DNA of 64,000 bases, from NCBI GenBank assembly GCA_004322045.1, contig SCRN01000013.1, positions 152,479-216,478 on the forward strand, in the 5' to 3' direction. Numbering within the stretch: position 1 is the stretch's first letter; every line of letters starts with the position of its first letter. This stretch comes from Paraburkholderia sp. GTDB lineage: Bacteria > Pseudomonadota > Gammaproteobacteria > Burkholderiales > Burkholderiaceae. Position numbers and translations under genes: made by a program. The notes beneath the pieces were generated by a model. It saw only the letters and a program-made list of their open reading frames with translations, searched no databases and was not told the DNA's origin. Below are positions 45,027 to 54,421 of this stretch, in pieces.

Positions 45027-45953
45027 ATGCTCGACAACGTCACCATCAATCAACTTCGCGCCTTCGTCGCGGTGTGTGATCAAGGGAGCTTTTCCGGGGC
45101 TGCACGGGAGCTGAAGCGTGCACAGTCGGCAATCAGTCACGCCATCAACGCGCTCGAGAGTGCCTTTAATGTGTTGCTGTTCGAGCGCAACACTCGCAGA
45201 GCGACGCTTACGGCCGCGGGCCGCAGCCTCCTGCCTGATGCGCGCGGCGTGATCGCACGCACCGAGGAAATGAAGATGCGAGCGGTTGCGATTGCTGAAG
45301 CCGGGGTCCCACAGGTCTCGATTGCCGTGGATACCTATTTTCCGCGTGTGCACCTGATTGAATGCCTGCGCACCGTGCAGGCGGACTTTTCAACGGTTGC
45401 AATCAATCTGCGCATGACGACCATGCAGGGCGGCGAACGTTTGGTTCTCGAAGGCACGTGCGCATTGGCGGTGACGATCACCGACGTGCCGGAGCTGAGC
45501 CCAGTCGCCATAGAAAGGCAGCATTTATGTGATGCGCAAATGGTGACCGTCTGCTCGCCATCGCATCCGCTGGCCGCTATCGCGGGGCCGATCTCGCGGG
45601 AGGAATTTGGCCGGCACATTCAGCTCGTCGTAACCGACAATCAGCCCGATTCGGAAAAGACACAACAGGGGGTCGCCAGTGAACGCCAGTGGTGGGTGAA
45701 TGACCTCGGCGCGAAGCACGATCTGCTCAGGGGAAGCTTGTGCTGGGGGCACATGCCGCGCCATATGGTTGAGGAAGACCTCGCGAAGGGAACACTTGTC
45801 GAACTCCAACGGCGCGCATGGCACATGCGCCCGCTCACGTTCATGATCTCGCAGCGGCGCGGGTACTCGTTTTCCGAATGCGAGATAAGGCTGGTTGAGC
45901 TCCTTGGCAAGCGTCAGGCTTCGCAAAGGGTGGGAAGGCCAAGTCCCGCGTAA
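45027..45953 (+). CDS. LysR family transcriptional regulator
   Basis: This 308-aa regulator has the LysR N-terminal winged HTH (INQLRAFVAVCDQGSFSGAARELKRAQSAISHAI pattern around residues 6-40) and a periplasmic-binding-like effector domain (QVSIAVDTYFP start of the co-inducer domain, MVTVCSPSHPLA). It is divergent from the SDR gene, with an AT-rich spacer of 103 bases holding both promoters, and probably activates that gene and the F420-reductase-like gene. Confidence 0.95.
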   Translation: MLDNVTINQLRAFVAVCDQGSFSGAARELKRAQSAISHAINALESAFNVLLFERNTRRATLTAAGRSLLPDARGVIARTEEMKMRAVAIAEAGVPQVSIAVDTYFPRVHLIECLRTVQADFSTVAINLRMTTMQGGERLVLEGTCALAVTITDVPELSPVAIERQHLCDAQMVTVCSPSHPLAAIAGPISREEFGRHIQLVVTDNQPDSEKTQQGVASERQWWVNDLGAKHDLLRGSLCWGHMPRHMVEEDLAKGTLVELQRRAWHMRPLTFMISQRRGYSFSECEIRLVELLGKRQASQRVGRPSPA

Positions 45954-47157
45954 CGCGCGGGTGCTGAGGGGGGCTCGGAGACGCGGCGGTTCAAATTGTG
46001 AGGTGGGTAGGGCGGGGCACGGCCACAACCCGCCGTTCGGCGAGCAGCGAAGTTGGGCGTTGGAGCGGCCGCACTACACCCGGAAGCCGTCGATCAAGTA
46101 CGTGCACAAGTCGGCTATTGCGGACGTTGAAGCGCGCCTCGCGGTTGTTTCTCCTGCGACCGGCGGGTCCCTCCCTCCCGAAGGCGCTCGGCTATATCGC
46201 CAAGCACTTCGACGAAATCGACGCGGCGCTTAAGCGGGCACGTCACAATGGCCGACGTCAAGCCGTATCTGCAGTTGCGTAAGCGGCAGCGGTACCGGCG
46301 CCGCGTGGGCCAACCTCCGTAGTTCCATGGTGCGAGTGTGCGAGCTTCGCGCATGGGCGGCGGCTTTGCTTCTTTGGGCGCGGCAAGGGCGCACGCGTGC
46401 GGGGAAAGTTTCGTCACAGCGGAACCCTATCGTCATCGCCGCCCTCGGTCGGCCGGGGACAATGTTTGATGCAATCATCGTAGCCCGATAAAGAAAAAAC
46501 GAGTGCACGCGCCGCGCCGGTAAAGCTAACTTGCGACAGGCTGGCTCATAAAAACTCATGCCACCGTTTAGCTATTTTAAATCAATTCATATGGTGAAAT
46601 GACAATAATACGGACAGCTCTGTATTATCAAGCGTAGTGTTCAAGATAACCAACAATTACCATCTTGACAAAGATCGCGCCAATCGGCAAGCTGCGTGCA
46701 TATTGTTATAGAAGGGCCCGCCCGAAGATGGTGTCGGGTAAATGGCAACGTCGTTTCAATTATAAAACATCGAAAATCAATCGATTCTTTCAATTTGAAA
46801 GAAATTTTTGCTAAAGCCGCGACGCACTCGCCAACGGAGACATCGTTTTTGTTGGCGCCGCCCGGTAGAGTGGTGTGCGAAAGGTAGCGTGCAGACGGTG
46901 CAACTAGAGGCAATATAGAAAGCGCAACATAGTCTGGCTTCTTCGCGGTCGCTTTGTCTGGGTCAGTGGCGCGATTTTTTGCTCGCTTGTCAATCAATTT
47001 ATTAAAGGTCTTCGGAGCGATACCACCTGACGAAGTAGGCAACTTGAAAGCGTTCAGTGAAGCAGGCGCAGAACGATCTGAATCCCCGACGCAAGGGATG
47101 TTGTAAGGCCGTAATGTACCTCTTAAATAGAGGGTATCTAATCTTCGTGAGGTGAAT
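45954..47157. other. Long gap with no defended gene, upstream of the bacteriocin locus
   Basis: The first ~500 bases are GC-rich with broken reading frames; one short piece (about 46170-46240, LPKALGYIAKHFDEIDAALK in one frame) looks like a worn protein fragment but I cannot place it. From about 46480 the DNA becomes clearly AT-rich, as is common at the edge of acquired islands. Overlapping frames on both strands (minus 46641-47219, plus 46696-46887) do not resemble proteins. The promoter of the precursor gene should lie just before 47158. Confidence 0.45.
46605..46628. repeat. Inverted repeat in AT-rich island edge
   Basis: ATAATAC at 46605-46611 and GTATTAT at 46622-46628 are exact reverse complements with a 10-base spacer. 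It could be a regulator site for the downstream bacteriocin locus; function unproven. Confidence 0.4.
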
Positions 47158-47532
47158 ATGCAATACGAGGAAATTGAAAGTCTGCTGCTTGACGGACCGA
47201 CGGACGGCTGGGCTTCCACGCTGTCTTTCGAGGAGTTCTGCCTGGTCAGCGGCGGTTACGGTGGTAGCCCCACCGGAGTCGGCACGGCGGCGCAATGGGG
47301 GGCATGGGCCTCTTGTGTGCAGGCAGGGATCGAATTGGGCGAAAGCCTCGCTGCCATCGCGGCACGGAATCCTGGGCTGGCAATGGCTGTCGGCGCTGTC
47401 GCCGCCAACGACTACGGCGAATGCATGGCCGACAATAGCAGCGGTGGCGAAGGCGGCGGCGGTGACGACGGTGGCGGTGGTGTAGGCGGCAGCGGTAGTG
47501 GGGGGTGCGGTGGCGGGGGCTGTGGATTCTGA
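47158..47532 (+). CDS. Bacteriocin/microcin-like precursor with double-glycine leader
   Basis: This 124-aa peptide has a leader whose residues 22-33 read LSFEEFCLVSGG, placing L, S, E, F, V, G, G at -12, -11, -8, -7, -4, -2, -1, the canonical pattern cut by C39 peptidases. The predicted core of 91 aa has an Ala/Gly-rich hydrophobic middle (41-83, several small-residue helices as in pore-forming microcins), a Cys pair at 53 and 89, and a low-complexity tail (94-124) of Gly with Ser94, 95, 112, 114 and Cys117, Cys122. The tail layout recalls class IIb microcins modified at Ser, or Gly-rich peptides like microcin B17. GAGGTG precedes the start. Export, processing and glycosyltransferase genes follow. 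Confidence 0.8.
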   Translation: MQYEEIESLLLDGPTDGWASTLSFEEFCLVSGGYGGSPTGVGTAAQWGAWASCVQAGIELGESLAAIAARNPGLAMAVGAVAANDYGECMADNSSGGEGGGGDDGGGGVGGSGSGGCGGGGCGF

Positions 47533-47608
47533 GTTGTAGTTCTTAACCGTCCCAGTATGTCCTTTGGAATAGAGGATGCATATTGGGACGTCACGACCGA
47601 GGAAGCAG

Positions 47609-47875
47609 ATGAACTGGATCGTTGCCATAATGGGGGCATATTGCACGGTATCTATGGTTTTTCCTGCGGCTCGAGCGGAGAATCTGTTGAAAATAGAACC
47701 GAGAGGTAAAAAAAGATGCGGTGCAATAGATTATTCTTGCGGCCTGGCTTTATGCTGCGTTTCCATCGCTAAACACACCAATTCCATTGGATCTGTTTTG
47801 GCGGTTATTCTGGTGATTGCTGTCATCGTTTTTATAAATTCCTATACGTATCTCGTTTCAAAGATAACACGCTAG
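47609..47875 (+). CDS. Small two-helix membrane protein, candidate immunity protein
   Basis: This 88-aa frame is preceded by GAGGAAG. It has a hydrophobic N-terminal segment (residues ~2-22, which could be a signal peptide or helix), a short polar loop with four Cys (RCGAIDYSCGLALCC) and a strongly hydrophobic C-terminal helix (GSVLAVILVIAVIVFI). No family recognised. It directly follows the precursor gene, the usual position of a bacteriocin immunity gene, and small membrane proteins often fill that role. It could also be a second peptide of the system. Confidence 0.5.
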   Translation: MNWIVAIMGAYCTVSMVFPAARAENLLKIEPRGKKRCGAIDYSCGLALCCVSIAKHTNSIGSVLAVILVIAVIVFINSYTYLVSKITR

Positions 47876-48130
47876 ATAGCCAGCGGGCCAAGTGCGCGGC
47901 GCCCGGTGGCCGGCAGCTCGCCCCACAGGGCTGACAGGTTTTGGGTGCGTTGGTCGGCGTCATCGTCCTGCAATATTAGAAATTTCATTCGTGGGCATCA
48001 ACAGCGTTCATATGGATTTTGGCGTAAGACGAAAGAAAACGGGGCGCGCCTAGTGATTTGCAGCAGAATTCTCGGGCGTGCCGGCGAGTGCATAAAACAG
48101 CCACATCGTTCCATGAATCAGAGGGCAAAG

Positions 48131-49588
48131 ATGATGAAATGGCTGGTGAATAAGGTTTTCCTCGCCGATCCGGGCTGCGCAATAGTAACCATTGGCAGAA
48201 TCCGACTACCGGAGTGGGCCGCCGCCGCTCTACTGCTGGTTGTGCTGACAAGCCCCGCCATTGTCAGCGCGCAGGAACGGCTGCCGCCTCAGGATCTATG
48301 GAACCTCTACCTGCAAGCGCGTTCGCTGGCTCCGGTAATGATTAGCGCGCATTCGCAGTTCGTCGCGAGCCAGCAGGCGATCCCTGAGGCACGGGCGGCG
48401 TTTCTGCCGAAAGTGACGTTTGACGTCCAAGATTCACGCGGCACTGTCCATCTGGATGACGAAGGTTACGCGTCCTATCCGACCAAAGGGACGACGGTCT
48501 CGCTGCGACAGAGCCTGCTCAACGTGGCCGGCTGGGAGGCGTTTAAGCAGGCCAAACTCATTGCTGAGGAGGGACGCGCGAGATTTAGCGGGGCGGAGCA
48601 ACTATTCATGCTCCAGGTCTGCGAAAGCTACTTCTCTCTGCTTGACGCGCAGGACGACCTCAGCCTCGCAATGAGCCATATTAAGATGGTTGAGGAGCAG
48701 CTCCAACTGGCACAGCATCGCTACCATGCAGGCGACGTCACGATTGTCGACGAGCAGGAAGCCGAAGCGGAACTCGAGCGCGCAAAGTCCGATGAACTTG
48801 CCGCGGCCAATGCCGTCGATCGGCAACGCGCCGAATTGCGTCGGCGCGTTGCCCGCGACGTCACAGAAGTAGTTCCCCTCGGAGACGGCGTTTCCTTGCA
48901 GCACCTGAAGGAGACCGATCAACAATACTGGGTGTCACAGGCTGTCGAACACAGTACCGATGTACAGCAACGTCAGCTGGCGAGTTTCATTGCCGCTCGT
49001 GAGCTTAAGAGGATTCGCGCGACATTCCTTCCGACGATCAGTTTGACTCTCAGCCATGGCAGCGGAAACTTGGAATATCTTGACGGGCAGGTGCCGGTCA
49101 ACACCTACGCAAATCAAAACTCTTTTCATCAGGGGAGTGCCAGCGTCGCAATGCTGCAAATCAGCATTCCTTTGTTCGACGGGTTTTCCACCGTAAGCAA
49201 GGAGCGCGAAACGCTGGCGCTGAGAGATAAGGCACAAAGCGATCTCGCCGACGCCAGGCTCGAGGCCGAGTTTCAAGCAAAGCGGATTTTTCTCCATCTG
49301 GCGAATTCGTTTGCCCAGCAATCCACGCGCGCTAGCGCACTCGCCGCGGCTCGGCTGGCGCTCGCCTCCAATAAAGTCGGCTACGACGTGGGTGTGCGTG
49401 TCAATGCCGACGTCTTACATGCCCAGGATGTCGTGTATTCGGCGCAGCGGGATCTGAAAAGAACGCGCTACGACATTATTCTTGACTACGTTCGACTGCG
49501 TGCGAACGCGGGGCTGCTCTGCGAACACGATCTACAGCAAGTAAATGCACTTCTGACTGGCGCCGTTGTTCCTTCTGTCAGTCAGTAG
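48131..49588 (+). CDS. TolC family outer-membrane efflux protein
   Basis: About 485 aa from the ATG at 48131, which follows GAGGG; an in-frame extension to 47906 lacks homology. There is a hydrophobic signal segment (AAALLLVVLTSPAIVSAQ) then the OEP repeat structure: DLWNLYLQARSLAPVM, ARAAFLPKVTF, LRQSLLNVAGWEAF, long coiled-coil helices with Glu/Ala-rich heptads and TLALRDK..., NKVGYDVGVRVNADVLHAQ, typical of type I secretion TolC proteins. It would form the outer-membrane channel for the C39 ABC exporter in this locus. The 255 bases before it hold no supported gene. Confidence 0.92.
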   Translation: MMKWLVNKVFLADPGCAIVTIGRIRLPEWAAAALLLVVLTSPAIVSAQERLPPQDLWNLYLQARSLAPVMISAHSQFVASQQAIPEARAAFLPKVTFDVQDSRGTVHLDDEGYASYPTKGTTVSLRQSLLNVAGWEAFKQAKLIAEEGRARFSGAEQLFMLQVCESYFSLLDAQDDLSLAMSHIKMVEEQLQLAQHRYHAGDVTIVDEQEAEAELERAKSDELAAANAVDRQRAELRRRVARDVTEVVPLGDGVSLQHLKETDQQYWVSQAVEHSTDVQQRQLASFIAARELKRIRATFLPTISLTLSHGSGNLEYLDGQVPVNTYANQNSFHQGSASVAMLQISIPLFDGFSTVSKERETLALRDKAQSDLADARLEAEFQAKRIFLHLANSFAQQSTRASALAAARLALASNKVGYDVGVRVNADVLHAQDVVYSAQRDLKRTRYDIILDYVRLRANAGLLCEHDLQQVNALLTGAVVPSVSQ

Positions 49589-49621
49589 CAAACCGAGATC
49601 TTACGACCGTTGAACCGACCG

Positions 49622-51499
49622 ATGACAATCAACCTTCGTTCTCCCCTGAATCGATTGATTCGACGCGCCGCTCTGTTTGCCTTCTGGACCGCGCTGGTAA
49701 CTTGTCCGGCATGGTGCTATGGCGCCGGCTATCAGGTGAGTGAATTTCACGAAACCATCAAGGTCGACGAAAAGGGGCGGACTGTCATACATGTGGCGCT
49801 GGCGATGCTCCTATCGAGCGATGCCGCGGTACAACGATTTTCGCAATACGCGATTCCGTACAACGCCGAGTTACAGAGCCTGGAGATTGTCGACGCAGAG
49901 ACAATCCATACAGACGGCACACATGACACCGTCGACAGGCACACGGCGATCTTCGACCGCCCTGAGGCGGTGACCGTAAGCGCGCCCCAGTTCAGCGCGA
50001 TGCATGTGCGGGTCGTGGCTTTTCCCGCGCTCTCGAAAGGCGACACCATTCGCCTCTCGTACGCAGTCAGGGATATCGATACGTTGTTCCCGGGAAAATT
50101 CTCCGTGGCACAACCGTTTCCGCCATCCGTGGATTACGCCAATGCGAGCGTGGACATCGATACACCCGCGGAAATGGCGGTTGTCATTGCCGCACCAGGT
50201 CTTGAAATGAAGCGGGACGCGGTAAGCGGCAAGCGCCGGATCCAAAGCTACACCTATCGCAGCCCCGGCGGCGGGCCGCTTCCCGAGCAGGCCAACGTGC
50301 TGGGCTGGCCGGACGTTGCATCGTATTTTGCGGCAAGCAATTTCGGCGACTATGCCGATCTCGCACAAGAGTACGAGGCGCGAGCCGGCAGCAGGGCTGC
50401 AGCCTCCTCGGATATTCAACAGCTTGCCGATCAGCTCACGAGCGGTGTCGCTGACCGGCGTGAACAGGCCGCCCGTCTTTACGACTGGGTCAGCAGGAAT
50501 ATTCGCTACGTCGGTGTGTACCTCGGCGCCGGCGGTGTGGTGCCGCATGCCGCGGATGAGGTTTTGCATAACCGCTACGGCGACTGTAAAGATCACGTCG
50601 CCCTTCTTGAAGCGCTACTGGCCGCCAAGCATATTGCAAGCGATCCGGTCCTCGTGAACCTGGGAAATGAATATCGCTTGCCTGACGCGCCGGTCATTGC
50701 GCCTTTCAACCACGCAATCGCGTGGCTACCGGAGTTCAATCTGTTCGCAGACACAACCGCGGGTTTCGCCCCGTTCGGCACGCTCGCATTCGAAGAGAGC
50801 GACAAGCCCGCACTCGACACAACGAGTGGCGCGATACTGCGGACCCCACCTCAGAACTCGACCAATAGCCGCTCATCGGTCGCTTATGCGGTGAAGATCG
50901 GCACGAGCGGGGATGCGGAGATTCTGGGTCATGTCGAACTTGCCGGTGACATCGGGGTTGGTGCTCGGGCGTACTTCTCGCACAGCCCGATAAGCCGGAT
51001 CGAATACGACTTGCTCAACAAGAACGGGCTGACGGGGTACCTCCACGTAGTGCCGGGCACTGGGCCGGATTTGACCGATCCTTTTACGTTTTCAGTGCGC
51101 GGCAGACTCGATCAGCTCGCAGTCGTGCCGGGCCCCGCGGCGATTGCGGTGCCGCAACTGCCTACGTTCAGCAAAATCCAAACTTTCGCCGATATGGTGC
51201 TGCAGCAAAATAGACGTCCTCTGGACGGCACATGTCGCGGTACGCGGCTAGACGAACGCTATGTCGTCAGCATTCCGCCGGAAGATCATATTCTCGCCAC
51301 GCCAACAGGCATCGATGTCTCGAGTGGGGAAATTTCATACCACTCCAGCTATCGTCGCGAAGGCAATACGGTCGTAGTCGAACGCATTCTCGACCGCAAA
51401 CTTACCAGCAATGTATGCAGCGGCGCGAAGCTGATGGGCTGGGTAGATGTGGCCCGGGCCATAACCAAAGATTTGAAGAGACAGGTTCTATACAAGTAA
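49622..51499 (+). CDS. Exported DUF3857/transglutaminase-like protein
   Basis: About 625 aa with a signal peptide (hydrophobic ~15-35, cleaved before GAGYQV), an N-terminal DUF3857 beta domain (~40-260) and a transglutaminase-like core: WVSRNIRYVGV, Cys in NRYGDCKDHVALL, His in PFNHAIAWLP and Asp in FADTT, the Cys-His-Asp triad. The C-terminal ~200 aa are DUF3858-like. Such proteins act in the periplasm on peptides or glycopeptides, with substrates mostly unknown. It sits between the TolC gene and the glycosyltransferases, 33 bases after the former. A TTG at 49610 is an alternative start. Confidence 0.88.
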   Translation: MTINLRSPLNRLIRRAALFAFWTALVTCPAWCYGAGYQVSEFHETIKVDEKGRTVIHVALAMLLSSDAAVQRFSQYAIPYNAELQSLEIVDAETIHTDGTHDTVDRHTAIFDRPEAVTVSAPQFSAMHVRVVAFPALSKGDTIRLSYAVRDIDTLFPGKFSVAQPFPPSVDYANASVDIDTPAEMAVVIAAPGLEMKRDAVSGKRRIQSYTYRSPGGGPLPEQANVLGWPDVASYFAASNFGDYADLAQEYEARAGSRAAASSDIQQLADQLTSGVADRREQAARLYDWVSRNIRYVGVYLGAGGVVPHAADEVLHNRYGDCKDHVALLEALLAAKHIASDPVLVNLGNEYRLPDAPVIAPFNHAIAWLPEFNLFADTTAGFAPFGTLAFEESDKPALDTTSGAILRTPPQNSTNSRSSVAYAVKIGTSGDAEILGHVELAGDIGVGARAYFSHSPISRIEYDLLNKNGLTGYLHVVPGTGPDLTDPFTFSVRGRLDQLAVVPGPAAIAVPQLPTFSKIQTFADMVLQQNRRPLDGTCRGTRLDERYVVSIPPEDHILATPTGIDVSSGEISYHSSYRREGNTVVVERILDRKLTSNVCSGAKLMGWVDVARAITKDLKRQVLYK

Positions 51500-51513
51500 G
51501 CGGAGGAACGCCC

Positions 51514-52215
51514 ATGTCGGTCTGTGCAATCGTGCTCAGCTACAAACGACCTCGGAACATAGCGCGCATTGCCGCTGAACTTGCCGTTGCAGCGGACGTG
51601 ACAAGAATCGTAGTCAGCAACAACAATCCGGACGTTCACCTCGAGCAATGGTTCGATCCGATCGACGCTCGGATCGAGGTGCTCAATCAGCCCACGGCAA
51701 GCATTTGCGCGAAGCGTTTCGAATTGGCGATGCACGAGCCGTTTGAATATTTCATCTGTCCGGATGACGACCTGTTTTTGTCCGGCAAGCAGATCGAAAC
51801 GCTCATCGGGTTGCTGAAGGCAGAACCTGACCGAGTCCATGGCGTGTTTGGCGAGGTCCGATCGTTCAAAGCCGGAAGGTTGCGCTTCGGCGGCGGTATC
51901 CATCGGATCGAGTGCGAAGTCGATGTCCTCAATCGCAGCTACGCATTTACTCAAGCCCACCTATTGCGTATGAATGAGCTTGCCGTGGCACTCGGTTATC
52001 GCCACGTAGGCGAGGCGTTATATATCGATGACATTCTGCTCAGTTTCAGCGGAACCGGCCGGCCGGTCTGCCACGATCTCGGTGAGTTGGCCGAATGCCC
52101 GAGTTCCGATGAGCCAGGCGTAGCCACGTACCTCGAACCCGGTTTCGACAAGGTCAGGATGGAGGCGTATCTGCGGCTCCAGCAGCTCACTTCGCATTAC
52201 GGACGACGAGTGTGA
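51514..52215 (+). CDS. GT-A fold glycosyltransferase
   Basis: This 233-aa protein starts at ATG 51514 behind a strong GGAGGA. It has the GT-A nucleotide-sugar fold: N-terminal CAIVLSYKRPRNIARI, VVSNNNPD, and the metal-binding acidic motif FICPDDDLFL (D-x-D). The conserved GEALYIDDILLSF in the C-terminal half may supply the catalytic base. No membrane helix or signal, so it works in the cytoplasm. It lies in the bacteriocin locus and is a candidate to add the first sugar to the precursor peptide; the sugar and acceptor are unknown. Confidence 0.88.
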   Translation: MSVCAIVLSYKRPRNIARIAAELAVAADVTRIVVSNNNPDVHLEQWFDPIDARIEVLNQPTASICAKRFELAMHEPFEYFICPDDDLFLSGKQIETLIGLLKAEPDRVHGVFGEVRSFKAGRLRFGGGIHRIECEVDVLNRSYAFTQAHLLRMNELAVALGYRHVGEALYIDDILLSFSGTGRPVCHDLGELAECPSSDEPGVATYLEPGFDKVRMEAYLRLQQLTSHYGRRV

Positions 52216-52222
52216 GCCGCGC

Positions 52223-54421
52223 ATGCGCATAGTGTACGTATGGGAGCTAGGGGGTGGGCAGGGTCATCTTGGCGCTGCGCTGCCGTTGTTGCGGCATTTG
52301 CGCGACGTGGGTCACGAAGTGTTGATTTGTACTCCCGCGGCGGCGTTCCCCGATAGGGTGCCGGCTGACTTTTTCCGCAATTGGCGGTGCGTGCCAAAAC
52401 GCTTCACGATGCCGATGCGCGGCACGCTGCTAGGACACGCCGAGATTCTTACGCAGACCGGTGGATTTTTCGATGAAGGCAACCTTCTGGTGCTGCTGCG
52501 CAATTGGCGAGCTTTGCTGACGGACTTGTGCGCTGACATCGTGTTATGCGACTTCGCGCCCGCAGCGATGCTTGCGGCGAAAACGCTAAACATTGCGCGA
52601 ATCGCTTTCGACACGGGATTCTTCTACCCTCCGGACGACGCACCGTTTCCCGTGCTTGATCCTGATGCCACTTCCGCGGTTCCGCGATTGCGCGCGGCGG
52701 AGGCCGCGTTGACGCAGATTGTCAATACATGCCTTCTGACGTTGCAAGCAGAGCCGCTCATTGAGTTCGCGTCGCTGTTTCGAGCGGATGATGTGATGCT
52801 CATCAATCACGCGGTACTGGACTGTTTTGGGCGTGCTTCCAGTCATCAGTTTGTCGGACCAATTTTCGAGCGAGCGCATGAGCCACCCGCTGTGAGCGCG
52901 TGCGAACTCATACGCGAACAAGACGCCGAGAGACCGGTGCGCGCGTTTGCTTATTTGAGCTGTTATTACCCCGGCCTGTCCGATGTCCTGGACATATTGG
53001 CATCTAATGCATCGATCTCCAGCATCGTCTACGTCTCGGGTAGCAACAGCTTTGGCAGGCGATGGTCGCATGGTCCAAATCTATCGGTCGTGGCAAACGC
53101 CGTTGACCTCGATGCGCTGCTACCGGATATTGACGTCGTCATCTGCCACGGTGGAGTGGGGACAATTAATCGGGCATTGAGTCACGGCATACCGCTATTC
53201 TTGCTCCCCATGTTTCGGGAACAGGAGCTGAATGCGAACAGGATTTGCGCGCTGGGTCTAGGCTTGTCCAGAAAAGATCCCGTCGATGCCGCGTGGGTTC
53301 ATGCAGTGAAGACACTGGCGGACGATCCTGACACACGTTCCAACGCGAAGGCGTTCGCGAAATACAACCCGCCCGCAGACCTTGCGGCGTTGACTAGAAA
53401 GGTGCAGCGTTGCGCGGAGATTCACGCTGGCAGCCGGGCTTCGTTTCCTGCAGTACGCGCAGAAATTCCGGGCAACATGCTTCAGTTTCGCGACTTGGAT
53501 GTGATATTTCTCTCGATGGATGAACCCAACGCCGAGCGTAACTGGGCTGCGCTACTTGCAGTGGCTCCGCATGCGCTTCGTGTCCACGGCGTAAAAGGCT
53601 TTGATAAAGCGCATCGAGAGGCAGGCCAGCTGGCGCGCACCGAGCGCTTCGTAACAGTGGACGCGGATACGGTAGTCGATCGCGCGTTCTTCTCGACCCA
53701 CAGTGCTTACCCGATCGCGGCCGCTCATTCGACCTGGTGCTGGTCATCGGTGAACGCAATCAACGGACTCGTGTACGGAAATGGTGGAGTAAAGATCTGG
53801 AATAGATCCCATCTGGCCGCGCTGATTTCTCACGAAAACGCGGCGCGCAGATCCGGTATGGCGTACGACTTCTGCTTTCATGCCGGCTATTCCCAGTACA
53901 GCCGCACATTTGCGACGACGTATCCGAACGGCTCGCCGTACCAGGCATTTCGGGCGGGTTTCAGGGAGGCCGTCAAACTCGGGCGCGACGCCTACGGAAA
54001 TGGGATTTCGGTCGAGCTCCTTGTCAAAGGCGCTCACCACATCGGATGCAGGCGCCTGATCGTCTGGATGTCGATTGGGGCGGATGTCGAGCACGGCCTG
54101 TGGGCCATGCTAGGTGCGCGAATGGGCTTCATGCGCAATCTGGATCCCGAATTCGACCCTTCAGTGATTTCCAGTTTCGACTGGTTTCAGACAGTGTGGC
54201 GAGAGGCGAGCGAGGGGATTGCAGTCCAGACAGGCGATCGGATGACCGGCCCCGGCAACGCGCTGGAAGAAAGAATAGCGTCGCTTGGCGACGTGATACG
54301 CGCCCGGTACGGTTTGCCGATGCTCAAGGAGTGGACGCCGGAACGGTCGCGGCTCTTCAAGGAAACCATGAGGACGCGACGTCCCCGTCGCGATGTGTTC
54401 GACACGGAACAGGATATGTGA
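52223..54421 (+). CDS. Fused GT-B / GT-A glycosyltransferase (two domains)
   Basis: This 732-aa protein joins two glycosyltransferases. Residues ~1-400 are a GT-B (family 1-like) enzyme: RIVYVWELGGGQGHLGAALP, RAFAYLSCYYPGL, and the donor-binding VICHGGVGTINRALSHGIPL. Residues ~410-732 have a GT-A-like core with FVTVDADTVVD (D-x-D) and YGNGGVKIWNR. I know of no common family with this fusion. It starts 7 bases after the single GT and ends where the ABC transporter starts (stop TGA overlaps). It would add further sugars, possibly two units, to the same acceptor. Confidence 0.85.
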   Translation: MRIVYVWELGGGQGHLGAALPLLRHLRDVGHEVLICTPAAAFPDRVPADFFRNWRCVPKRFTMPMRGTLLGHAEILTQTGGFFDEGNLLVLLRNWRALLTDLCADIVLCDFAPAAMLAAKTLNIARIAFDTGFFYPPDDAPFPVLDPDATSAVPRLRAAEAALTQIVNTCLLTLQAEPLIEFASLFRADDVMLINHAVLDCFGRASSHQFVGPIFERAHEPPAVSACELIREQDAERPVRAFAYLSCYYPGLSDVLDILASNASISSIVYVSGSNSFGRRWSHGPNLSVVANAVDLDALLPDIDVVICHGGVGTINRALSHGIPLFLLPMFREQELNANRICALGLGLSRKDPVDAAWVHAVKTLADDPDTRSNAKAFAKYNPPADLAALTRKVQRCAEIHAGSRASFPAVRAEIPGNMLQFRDLDVIFLSMDEPNAERNWAALLAVAPHALRVHGVKGFDKAHREAGQLARTERFVTVDADTVVDRAFFSTHSAYPIAAAHSTWCWSSVNAINGLVYGNGGVKIWNRSHLAALISHENAARRSGMAYDFCFHAGYSQYSRTFATTYPNGSPYQAFRAGFREAVKLGRDAYGNGISVELLVKGAHHIGCRRLIVWMSIGADVEHGLWAMLGARMGFMRNLDPEFDPSVISSFDWFQTVWREASEGIAVQTGDRMTGPGNALEERIASLGDVIRARYGLPMLKEWTPERSRLFKETMRTRRPRRDVFDTEQDM

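Noticed and set aside
46641..47219. Minus-strand 192-aa frame in the AT-rich gap
   Set aside because: It overlaps the start and leader of the precursor gene and has no recognisable motif or ribosome site.
47887..48000. Possible transposase remnant before the TolC gene
   Set aside because: The minus strand has a short protein-like stretch, but I could not tie it to any transposase family or find terminal repeats.
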